From: an uncultured Bacteroidales bacterium | GTDB taxonomy: Bacteria; Bacteroidota; Bacteroidia; Bacteroidales; F082 | Direction: 5' to 3' | Length of the DNA: 5,060 bases | Assembly: GCA_937896505.1 (NCBI GenBank) | Contig: CALBNP010000061.1 | Coordinates: 1-5,060 of the forward strand | Shown here: positions 1 to 5,060 of the stretch, piece by piece | Numbering within the stretch: the stretch's first letter is position 1 | How the letters are laid out: the number at the start of each line of letters is the position of its first letter | Notes under the pieces: model-generated | The model's input: only the letters and a program-made list of their open reading frames with translations | The model's database searches: none | Told to the model about the DNA's origin: nothing | Made by a program: the position numbers and the translations under genes

Positions 1-712
1 TCCAATCTTGGGTTGCTTCGTCCCAACTCATTTGCAGGTCTTCGCTGCAATCACCATCTTCGTTGTAGGTGCTGACATCACGACCTGTAGGATACCAATC
101 GTCGTCTTCCATTGAATAGCCATAGATGTCAATAGTAACGACGTTGCCCTCATAGCTGTATTCTTCGCGGCTTCCAGGAAGGAGTTGTGGCACTTCGCCC
201 CAAAAGTCGAACCACCAAGTCTGATAGAATTTCAAGCGGCCTTGTTCGTCATAATCGTATTCGTAGCGGTCGGTGATGCCCCATTCGCCGAAATTGAATG
301 CGTTGTATTCAAAAAGGATTAAGTTGTCGTTTTCATCGTAGGTGTAGATTTCAGTAGCGGTATGTTCCCATTCGGTGCCGTATGATTCTCTTGAATGGTG
401 CTCGATGGTTTGGAGAAGCCCGTTATCATAGGCGCTAATAAGGCGGTCGTCTCCCCATTCTGCATAGGTCGTCGTGACCAGATTGTTGCCATTCCAGTCG
501 TATTCGTACGATTCGGAATAGTTGTTCCATTCGTTTTTATAGACTATGGAGTCGAGCGATTCGGTGAAAGTGCTCCCCGAGCGGCTCTGCTGATTGATGG
601 TTTGTGCTTTTTTGAGTGCTTTTTCGGCTGTGAGGTCACACTTTTCAAGGTTTTGGGCCATCAGGACTGAACCCATGCCGAGCATGGCGGCGAAGAGTAG
701 AACTTTTTTCAT
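1..712 (-). CDS. Secreted YD-repeat-like protein, N-terminal part (3' end beyond window)
   Basis: The reading frame is open from an ATG at 710-712 to the left edge, giving 237 residues with no stop; the C terminus is missing. Residues 1-19 form a classic signal peptide (MKK, then a hydrophobic LLFAAMLGMG stretch, then LMA before Gln20), so the protein is exported. Residues 23-55 look like a short linker. From about residue 69 the protein is built of degenerate units with a Y-x-Y-D-x-x-G/D-x-L signature, at about 69-78, 123-131 and 150-160, with weaker ones near 93-100, 185-190 and 216-222. They are separated by stretches rich in Trp, Tyr, Asp and Glu. This resembles the YD-type beta-strand repeats of many Bacteroidetes secreted proteins, some of which end in a type IX secretion sorting domain; here that end is not visible. 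No catalytic motif is seen. Surface or periplasmic binding is only a guess. It is separated from pepD by a terminator, so it is probably a separate transcription unit. Confidence 0.8.
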   Translation of the reverse strand, partial: MKKVLLFAAMLGMGSVLMAQNLEKCDLTAEKALKKAQTINQQSRSGSTFTESLDSIVYKNEWNNYSESYEYDWNGNNLVTTTYAEWGDDRLISAYDNGLLQTIEHHSRESYGTEWEHTATEIYTYDENDNLILFEYNAFNFGEWGITDRYEYDYDEQGRLKFYQTWWFDFWGEVPQLLPGSREEYSYEGNVVTIDIYGYSMEDDDWYPTGRDVSTYNEDGDCSEDLQMSWDEATQDW

Positions 713-747
713 TATGGTTGATGTTTTGTTAATGATTGTTTAAAAAT

Positions 748-776
748 AGAGTAGTGCCCAGGTCGAGCACTACTCT
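748..776 (-). terminator. Intrinsic terminator of pepD
   Basis: A perfect 10-bp inverted repeat (AGAGTAGTGC at 748-757 and GCACTACTCT at 767-776) closes a 9-base loop. Read on the minus strand, it begins about 20 bases after the pepD stop codon and is followed directly by ATTTTTAAA, a short T-run. On the plus strand no T-run follows, so it is oriented to stop pepD transcription before the downstream secreted-protein gene. Confidence 0.82.
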
Positions 777-796
777 GATATTGTGATGATTATATT

Positions 797-2317
797 TTAT
801 TTCTTTGTGCAGGTCTTCTTTGCGCAGGCTTTCTTTGCAGTTGTCTTCTTGACTTCTGCAACGGGCACGTTCTTCAGGATGTCGCACATGAAGTCCCAGA
901 ACATCTGCACGGTCTTGATTTCGCAGCGCTCGTCGGGTGAGTGGACACCGCGGAGTGTCGGGCCAAACGAGATCATGTCCATACCCGGCACCTTGTCGCC
1001 GATAAGTCCGCATTCCAGTCCGGCGTGGATGGCTTTCACCTTCGGGTCTTTGCCGAAACGCTTCTGGTAGGCTTTCACGGCGATGTCGCAGATGACGGAG
1101 TTGGGGTTAGGTGCCCAACCTGGATAGCCGTCGGTGTGTTCGACGTCGGCATCGGCAAGGCTCCACACGGCTTCCACCATGTTGGCAATGTCTTGCTTCG
1201 ACGATTCGATGCTGCTGCGTTGTGAGGTCTGGATGAAGAAATAACCTTCCTTCTTCTTGCACGAAGCGAGGTTGGTTGAGGTCTCCACAAAGTTCGGAAT
1301 GGTCTGCGACATTGCGATGACACCGTGAGGGCAAGCATACAAACCGTTCAGCAGGTTGTATTGCGACATCTCGTCGATGACCACATCGGGTTGTGTTTCA
1401 GCAACTTCAATGGTGACTTTCAGCGTAGGCTCGGTCACTTGGTATTCCTTCTTGAAAGCGGCTTCCATGTCCTTCACATAGTGGACGAAGTCGTCGCAGC
1501 ATTCGTTAGGCAGGTAGGCTACAGCAGTGGCTTCGCGGGCGATGGCGTTGCGGAGGTTGCCGCCTTGGAAGTCGTAGAGCGAGAGGTCGAACCATTCGGT
1601 GGCGCTGTAGAGGATACGGGTCAACAGCTTGTTGGCGTTGGCTAGGTTCTTGTTGATGTCGTCGCCCGAGTGACCGCCTTTCAGTCCGCTGACGGTGATG
1701 CGATAGGCTGTAGATTCTTCTGGTGCGGGTTCAAGGTCGTACCACACTTTCACGATGGTGTCCATGCCACCGGCGCAGCCGATGAAGATTTCGCCTTCGT
1801 CTTCCGAGTCGAGGTTGAGGAGGATGCGGCCCTTGAAGTCCTTGGGGTCGAGTTTCATGGCACCAGTGAGGCCGGTCTCTTCGTCGATAGTAAAGATGCA
1901 CTCCAATGGACCATGTTCGACTTTCGGGTCGGCGATGACAGCCAATGCGCCAGCCACACCCATGCCGTCGTCGGCACCAAGGGTGGTACCGTTGGCATGA
2001 AGCCATTCACCTTTGATGACGGCCTCGATAGGGTCTTTCTCAAAGTCGTGTTTCTTGTCGCTGTTCTTTTCGCACACCATGTCCATGTGGGCTTGCAGGA
2101 TGACGGTCTGGCGGTCTTCCATGCCCTTAGTGGCGGGAACGCTCATGATGATGTTGCCACATTCTTCTTTGATGTAGTCAACTTTATGGTCTTTGGCCCA
2201 TTGCTCAAGGTAAGCCACCATTTGGGCTTCTTTCTTTGATGGACGTGGGACATTTAGGATGCCTTGGAATTCTTTCCAAATGCCTTTGGGCTCGAGTTTT
2301 AAGATTTCTTCGTTCAT
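797..2317 (-). CDS. pepD: Aminoacyl-histidine / cytosol nonspecific dipeptidase PepD (M20C)
   Basis: Complete 506-residue cytosolic metallodipeptidase of peptidase family M20C, which hydrolyses Xaa-His and a broad range of other dipeptides using two metal ions (usually zinc). The family's active-site residues are all visible: metal ligand His77 and catalytic Asp79 in QAHMD, bridging Asp116 in LGADDG, general base Glu146 with ligand Glu147 in DEETG, Asp170 in NLDSEDEGE, and His459 in RGVHSPDE. These line up with His80, Asp119, Glu149/150, Asp173 and His461 of E. coli PepD. GGHSGDDI at 214-221 belongs to the lid/dimerisation domain region, and HAGLECG is at 431-437. There is no signal peptide. 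The start at 2317 gives the usual N terminus leading to the IPRPS-like motif NVPRPSKKE. E. coli PepD is 485 residues; the extra length is a Lys/Cys tail at 490-506. The gene lies 69 bases downstream of rpe on the same strand, with no terminator between, and is closed by its own terminator. Confidence 0.95.
   Translation of the reverse strand: MNEEILKLEPKGIWKEFQGILNVPRPSKKEAQMVAYLEQWAKDHKVDYIKEECGNIIMSVPATKGMEDRQTVILQAHMDMVCEKNSDKKHDFEKDPIEAVIKGEWLHANGTTLGADDGMGVAGALAVIADPKVEHGPLECIFTIDEETGLTGAMKLDPKDFKGRILLNLDSEDEGEIFIGCAGGMDTIVKVWYDLEPAPEESTAYRITVSGLKGGHSGDDINKNLANANKLLTRILYSATEWFDLSLYDFQGGNLRNAIAREATAVAYLPNECCDDFVHYVKDMEAAFKKEYQVTEPTLKVTIEVAETQPDVVIDEMSQYNLLNGLYACPHGVIAMSQTIPNFVETSTNLASCKKKEGYFFIQTSQRSSIESSKQDIANMVEAVWSLADADVEHTDGYPGWAPNPNSVICDIAVKAYQKRFGKDPKVKAIHAGLECGLIGDKVPGMDMISFGPTLRGVHSPDERCEIKTVQMFWDFMCDILKNVPVAEVKKTTAKKACAKKTCTKK
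800..850 (-). repeat. 15-bp coding minisatellite giving the PepD KKxxx tail
   Basis: The last 17 codons of pepD are three imperfect 15-bp units encoding KKTTA, KKACA and KKTCT, followed by a final KK and the stop. At the DNA level each unit starts AAGAA(A/G); the second and third also share a central TGC codon. The repeat lies outside the peptidase fold, after the last conserved helix (about residue 485). Confidence 0.75.
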
Positions 2318-2324
2318 GATTTGA

Positions 2325-2372
2325 TATTTAAGTATTTAAGATTTCAAGATTCAAAAATTTCAAGATTCAAAA
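2325..2372. repeat. AT-rich tandem array with 8/16-bp period between rpe and pepD
   Basis: A perfect 16-bp tandem duplication (ATTTCAAGATTCAAAA on the plus strand) occupies 2341-2356 and 2357-2372. It abuts a perfect 8-bp duplication (TATTTAAG) at 2325-2332 and 2333-2340. The full 48 bp can be read as six related octamers. The array ends 7 bases upstream of the pepD start codon, so on the minus strand it forms the pepD leader. No hairpin or terminator is seen in the 69-base gap (2318-2386). Confidence 0.85.
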
Positions 2373-2386
2373 TTTGTGTTTTTCGG

Positions 2387-3034
2387 TTAGTTTTTGAGCA
2401 GTTTAATGGTTTCGATGGGATTCTCCGACTTGAAGACGGCATTACCCGCCACCAGCACGTCGGCACCAGCTTCGAAGAGCAGAGGAGCGTTGGTGGTGTT
2501 CACTCCGCCATCTATTTCGATGAGTGCGTGGGCGTTTTGCTCTGCAATCATCGAGCGCAGTTTCTTGATTTTCTCGTAGGTGCGTTCGATGAACTTCTGC
2601 CCGCCAAAGCCTGGATTCACCGACATGAGCAGCACTACATCCAAATCGGAGATGATGTCTTCCAACAAGGTGACCGATGTATGTGGATTGAGCACCACGC
2701 CAGCTTTCAATCCTAAGTCTTTGATTTGCTGTACGGAGCGATGGATGTGCGTGCTGGCTTCGTAGTGGAAGGTGATGATGTCGGCGCCAGCCTTGGCAAA
2801 TGCCTCGAAATATTTTTCGGGTTCCACAATCATCAGGTGCACGTCCAAGGGTTTCTTGGCTTGTTTCTTAATGGCTTGAATGACAGGGATTCCGAATGAG
2901 ATATTGGGCACGAAACGACCGTCCATCACGTCGCAATGGAACCAGTCGGCTTCGCTTTTGTTGATCATCTCGACATCTTTTCCCAGATTGAGGAAATCGG
3001 CCGAGAGTAGTGAAGGTGCAATGAGTTTCTGCAT
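2387..3034 (-). CDS. rpe: Ribulose-phosphate 3-epimerase
   Basis: Complete 215-residue (beta/alpha)8-barrel enzyme that interconverts D-ribulose 5-phosphate and D-xylulose 5-phosphate in the pentose phosphate pathway, in the cytosol. Family motifs appear in order: IAPSLLSADF near the N terminus (about 5-14), HCDVMDG with metal ligand His33 and catalytic/ligand Asp35, DVHLM with His66, LMSVNPGFGGQ at 136-146, IEIDGGVN with the second catalytic Asp175, and the phosphate-binding VAGNAVF at 195-201. Length is normal for the family. An in-frame ATG at 3055 would add seven residues (MHVIIKV). The ATG at 3034 is preferred because MQKLIAPSLL is the usual N terminus, and because the upstream ATG falls inside a perfect -7 promoter box. 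It is followed after 69 bases by pepD on the same strand without a terminator, so the two are probably co-transcribed. Confidence 0.96.
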   Translation of the reverse strand: MQKLIAPSLLSADFLNLGKDVEMINKSEADWFHCDVMDGRFVPNISFGIPVIQAIKKQAKKPLDVHLMIVEPEKYFEAFAKAGADIITFHYEASTHIHRSVQQIKDLGLKAGVVLNPHTSVTLLEDIISDLDVVLLMSVNPGFGGQKFIERTYEKIKKLRSMIAEQNAHALIEIDGGVNTTNAPLLFEAGADVLVAGNAVFKSENPIETIKLLKN

Positions 3035-3052
3035 GACTTTAATAATTACATG

Positions 3053-3084
3053 CAAAATTACACTTTTTTTTGAAGGACAGCGAA
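3053..3084 (-). promoter_or_regulatory. Predicted Bacteroidetes-type promoter for rpe(-pepD)
   Basis: On the minus strand TAATTTTG (3060-3053) matches the Bacteroidetes -7 consensus TAnnTTTG exactly. About 20 bases upstream, TTTCG at 3085-3081 is a near match to the -33 TTTG element. Transcription would start around 3045-3048, leaving a leader of roughly a dozen bases before the ATG at 3034. Confidence 0.55.
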
Positions 3085-3158
3085 AGTGGCAGAAAATAGT
3101 TTTAGATACATGCTATTTGACAGGAAAGTCCGATTGATAAATGTCGTATGATTAAAAA

Positions 3159-3283
3159 TGCTGAGAATTTTGTGTATTTTAATGAAATAATTGCTGAGAA
3201 AATTGTGTATGTAGCAATTGTTGGTTAAAATTAGTGAGAATATTGTATATTCAAATGAAAAAATTAGTGAGAATATTGTATTT
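3159..3283. repeat. Four-copy 19-bp direct repeat array upstream of the ATPase gene
   Basis: Four direct copies lie at 3159-3177 (TGCTGAGAATTTTGTGTAT), 3192-3210 (TGCTGAGAAAATTGTGTAT), 3232-3250 (TAGTGAGAATATTGTATAT) and 3265-3283 (TAGTGAGAATATTGTATTT). All keep the core TGAGAA, two A/T bases, then TTGT. Copies 1 and 2 form one sub-pair and copies 3 and 4 another. The last two share 22 identical bases (3227-3248 and 3260-3281). Start-to-start distances are 33, 40 and 33 bp. The array lies wholly between the rpe promoter and the ATPase start, and its last copy runs into the predicted ATPase promoter. A much weaker fifth copy may exist near 3135-3149. Confidence 0.9.
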
Positions 3284-3287
3284 TATA

Positions 3288-3295
3288 TATTTTTG
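3288..3295 (+). promoter_or_regulatory. Predicted -7 box of the ATPase gene
   Basis: TATTTTTG matches the Bacteroidetes -7 consensus TAnnTTTG, 20 bases before the ATG at 3316. A clear -33 TTTG is not present. The expected position (about 3263-3268) is occupied by the start of repeat copy 4, so copy 4 would fill the spacer between the two promoter elements. Confidence 0.45.
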
Positions 3296-3315
3296 CAGCA
3301 CCAAAATTAGGCGAT

Positions 3316-4653
3316 ATGGAAAGGGTGTTTAAACGTAAATTGTACGAAAAGATGCTTTGCTGGAAGCGGGAACGCGATGGTAGCACGGCTTTGCTTATCA
3401 AAGGGGCACGACGTGTGGGCAAGTCAACTTTGGCTGAATCGTTTGCGCGACAGGAATATGATTCGTATTTGCTCATCGACTTTACCGAAGCATCGCAAAA
3501 GGTTAAGGACTTGTTTGATGATGTGTCGGACTTGGATTCGGTGTTTTCGTTCCTCCAGTTCTATTATCATACGACTCTCGTTCCGCGCAAGTCGGTCATC
3601 ATTTTCGATGAGGTGCAGCGTTGTCCGAATGCACGTCAGGCCATCAAGAAGCTGGTGAAGGATCATCGTTATGATTACATCGAAACGGGTTCGCTGTTGT
3701 CAATTAAGAAGAATGTGAAAGACATCCGCATTCCGAGTGAAGAGACACGCTTGACTTTGTATCCGATGGATTATGAGGAGTTTTGTTGGGCTTTGGGCGA
3801 TGAAGCGACGGTCCATTTGCTGAAAGATTATTTCGAGAAAAAGAAGCCTTTCGGAGACGCAATAACTAGAAAACTTTTGCGCGATTTCCGACGCTATATG
3901 CTCGTCGGTGGCATGCCTCAGGCTGTGGCAACTTTTCTTGATACCAACAATTTTGAGATGGTGGATGCCGTGAAACGTGAGATTATTGAGCTTTATGCCG
4001 ATGATTTCCGAAAGATTGACGCTACGGGAAAGGCTACGCGTTTGTTTTATGCTATTCCCGCTCAGCTGAATAGCAATGCGTCTAGATATATGGTGTCGAG
4101 TGTTATTGATAATGCCAGAATCGATGCACTGGAAGAAATTCTTCAGGATATGGAAGATTCGATGGTCGTACTTTTTGCATATCATGCCAACGACCCGAAT
4201 GTCGGACTGCCTTTGCATCGTGGGACTTTGCAATATAAGATGTTCCTCAATGACATCGGACTTTTCATCACCCTCGCATTTTGGGATAAGACCGTGACTG
4301 ATAACTTGATATATCAGAAGTTGCTGTCGGATAAGATGTCTGCAGACCTCGGCTATGTGTTTGAAAATTTGGTCGCTCAGATGCTGAAAGCCTCAGGGAA
4401 TGAACTGTTTTATCATGTTTGGCCAACCGAAAGCGGGAAGCATAATTACGAGATAGATTTTCTTCTTTCGCGACAAAACAAGATTTGCCCTATCGAGGTG
4501 AAATCGTCAGGTTACAAGTCTCATGTTTCTTTGGATGCATTCCAACGTAAGTATTCCGATAGGATAAACGACAGTTATTTGCTTTACACAAAAGACATCC
4601 GCCGTGATGGAGTAGTTTGGATGCTGCCGGTCTTCATGACCATGTTTTTATAA
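3316..4653 (+). CDS. AAA_14 / DUF4143-type ATP-binding protein
   Basis: Complete 445-residue protein, normal length for this family of P-loop ATPases, common in gut anaerobes and without an established role. The N-terminal AAA domain has Walker A GARRVGKST (30-38, Lys36), Walker B VIIFDEVQ (94-101, Asp98/Glu99) and a sensor-like ETGS at 123-126. LYPMDYEEF (149-157) and YMLVGGMPQAV (194-204) are hallmarks of the AAA_14-DUF4143 junction. The C-terminal part carries GYVFENLVAQML (Glu350), YEIDFLL (Asp381) and PIEVKSS (Glu394, Lys396), an arrangement like the E...D...ExK core of PD-(D/E)XK nuclease folds. No signal peptide or membrane segment is seen. The ATG at 3316 gives the expected start, MERVFKRKLYEKML. 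The gene is monocistronic, divergent from rpe and convergent with the transporter, and preceded by a repeat array. Some stretches are visibly less GC-rich than pepD. ATPase identity is sure; nuclease activity is inferred; biological function is unknown. Confidence 0.9.
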   Translation: MERVFKRKLYEKMLCWKRERDGSTALLIKGARRVGKSTLAESFARQEYDSYLLIDFTEASQKVKDLFDDVSDLDSVFSFLQFYYHTTLVPRKSVIIFDEVQRCPNARQAIKKLVKDHRYDYIETGSLLSIKKNVKDIRIPSEETRLTLYPMDYEEFCWALGDEATVHLLKDYFEKKKPFGDAITRKLLRDFRRYMLVGGMPQAVATFLDTNNFEMVDAVKREIIELYADDFRKIDATGKATRLFYAIPAQLNSNASRYMVSSVIDNARIDALEEILQDMEDSMVVLFAYHANDPNVGLPLHRGTLQYKMFLNDIGLFITLAFWDKTVTDNLIYQKLLSDKMSADLGYVFENLVAQMLKASGNELFYHVWPTESGKHNYEIDFLLSRQNKICPIEVKSSGYKSHVSLDAFQRKYSDRINDSYLLYTKDIRRDGVVWMLPVFMTMFL

Positions 4654-4676
4654 TTGCACGGTAGGCAAAAAAACAA

Positions 4677-4700
4677 GAGAGCGGTCGTTTGGCCGCTCTC
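4677..4700 (-). terminator. Intrinsic terminator of the MFS transporter gene, possibly bidirectional
   Basis: An 8-bp perfect stem (GAGAGCGG at 4677-4684, CCGCTCTC at 4693-4700) can be extended inward by a T-G and a C-G pair to leave a GTTT loop. On the minus strand it is followed by TTGTTTTTTTG, a strong T-run, 28 bases after the transporter stop codon. On the plus strand, 23 bases after the ATPase stop, it is followed only by AATATTATAAA, so it would be a weaker terminator for the ATPase gene. Confidence 0.85.
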
Positions 4701-4728
4701 AATATTATAAAGGTATGTAGGAAAAACC

Positions 4729-5060
4729 TTAGTCTTTGATGTTAGGTTCTTCCAGACCGAGGTGCTTCTTCTTATCAAGAACTTTCAGATAGATAGCAAT
4801 GAAGAGGGCTGCGACACCAAAGCAAGCAAAGATAATCAAAGGTGTAGTGTAATTGTATGGAATGAATGTGTCAGTGGCACCGGCTTCTATGGCAGCTTTT
4901 GCAGCGATAACGGCTTCGTTGTTAGCGTTGCTGCTGACCAAAACGTTACCGATAAGTTTCGGTACGAATGCAAGGCCGATGTTCTGAACCCAGAAAATCA
5001 GGCAATAGGCTGAACCCAAAATCTTTTCATCGATAATCTTTGGAACTGAAGGCCACAGAG
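4729..5060 (-). CDS. MFS transporter, C-terminal part (5' end beyond window)
   Basis: The frame is open from the right edge (first full codon at 5058) to the TAA at 4729-4731, giving the last 109 residues. No true start lies in the window; an internal TTG at 5019 is not a credible start because the frame continues upstream with conserved sequence. Two membrane segments are visible, at about residues 15-41 of the fragment (GSAYCLIFWVQNIGLAFVPK onward) and 72-92 (TPLIIFACFGVAALFIAIYL). They are joined by an Ala/Asn-rich loop of about 30 residues and followed by a charged tail (DKKKHLGLEEPNIKD) expected in the cytosol. The LWPSVPKII...LGSAY...QNIGLA pattern matches the penultimate helix region of major facilitator transporters, with resemblance to the MFSD1 subgroup. 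Inner-membrane solute transport is likely; the substrate cannot be read from this fragment. Confidence 0.8.
   Translation of the reverse strand, partial: LWPSVPKIIDEKILGSAYCLIFWVQNIGLAFVPKLIGNVLVSSNANNEAVIAAKAAIEAGATDTFIPYNYTTPLIIFACFGVAALFIAIYLKVLDKKKHLGLEEPNIKD

Noticed and set aside
395..670. 91-residue plus-strand open frame at the left end
   Set aside because: It overlaps the minus-strand secreted-protein gene, which has a clear signal peptide and repeat structure. The plus-strand translation is low-complexity Val/Phe-rich, as expected for the complement of such codons.
1670..2239. 189-residue plus-strand open frame opposite pepD
   Set aside because: It is antisense to a conserved, complete pepD with all active-site motifs. 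Its translation shows no recognisable domain, and long antisense frames are expected in GC-rich coding DNA.
3094..3118. Weak inverted repeat AAATAG...CTATTT between rpe and the ATPase repeats
   Set aside because: The stem is only six A/T-rich pairs with a 13-base loop and no T-run; this is likely by chance in an AT-rich spacer.
3159..3283. CRISPR array reading of the four repeats
   Set aside because: Repeats are only 19 bp, the gaps are 14-21 bp, and the two 14-bp gaps resemble each other. No cas gene is present, so these are not repeat-spacer units.
3700..4233. 177-residue minus-strand open frame opposite the ATPase gene
   Set aside because: It is a shadow of the ATPase coding strand, lies wholly inside it, and has no promoter or recognisable motif.
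3316..4653. Possible toxin-antitoxin or multi-gene defence operon around the ATPase
   Set aside because: No second gene on the same strand, small partner ORF or recombinase is present. The gene is alone between divergent and convergent neighbours.

Overview
The window looks like chromosome of a Bacteroidales bacterium (Bacteroides/Prevotella type). This is inferred from three things: protein flavour (a secreted YD-rich protein, a Bacteroidales-style PepD, a DUF4143-type ATPase), the absence of Shine-Dalgarno sequences before the genes, and good matches to the Bacteroidetes -7 promoter box TAnnTTTG upstream of two genes. No rRNA, tRNA, CRISPR array, insertion sequence or integrase was seen. 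The species cannot be named from this sequence.

Layout from left to right. Positions 1-712 (minus) hold the N-terminal 237 residues of a secreted, acidic, aromatic-rich repeat protein that runs off the left edge. A strong hairpin at 748-776 terminates the next gene, pepD (797-2317, minus), a complete M20C Xaa-His/nonspecific dipeptidase with an odd Lys/Cys pentapeptide-repeat tail. A 69-base AT-rich gap containing an 8/16-bp tandem array (2325-2372) separates it from rpe (2387-3034, minus), ribulose-phosphate 3-epimerase. The two genes are probably co-transcribed from a promoter at about 3053-3084. A 281-base divergent intergenic region (3035-3315) follows. It carries the rpe promoter on the left and, on the right, a four-copy 19-bp repeat array leading into the promoter of a plus-strand gene. 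That gene (3316-4653) encodes a 445-residue AAA_14/DUF4143 ATPase with a nuclease-like C-terminal motif set. It converges on the last gene (4729-5060, minus), the C-terminal 109 residues of an MFS transporter. A GC-rich hairpin with a T-run on the minus strand (4677-4700) lies between the two stop codons.

Functionally, the minus-strand genes are housekeeping or nutritional: pentose-phosphate metabolism, dipeptide hydrolysis, and a transporter that may be MFSD1-like. The ATPase looks like an accessory single-gene unit, with lower GC in sampled stretches and its own promoter and repeats. The part most likely to be undescribed is this ATPase together with the repeats in front of it. The invariant core TGAGAA-WW-TTGT, spaced 33/40/33 bp and running into the promoter, looks like an operator or iteron set bound by the ATPase itself or by a partner.
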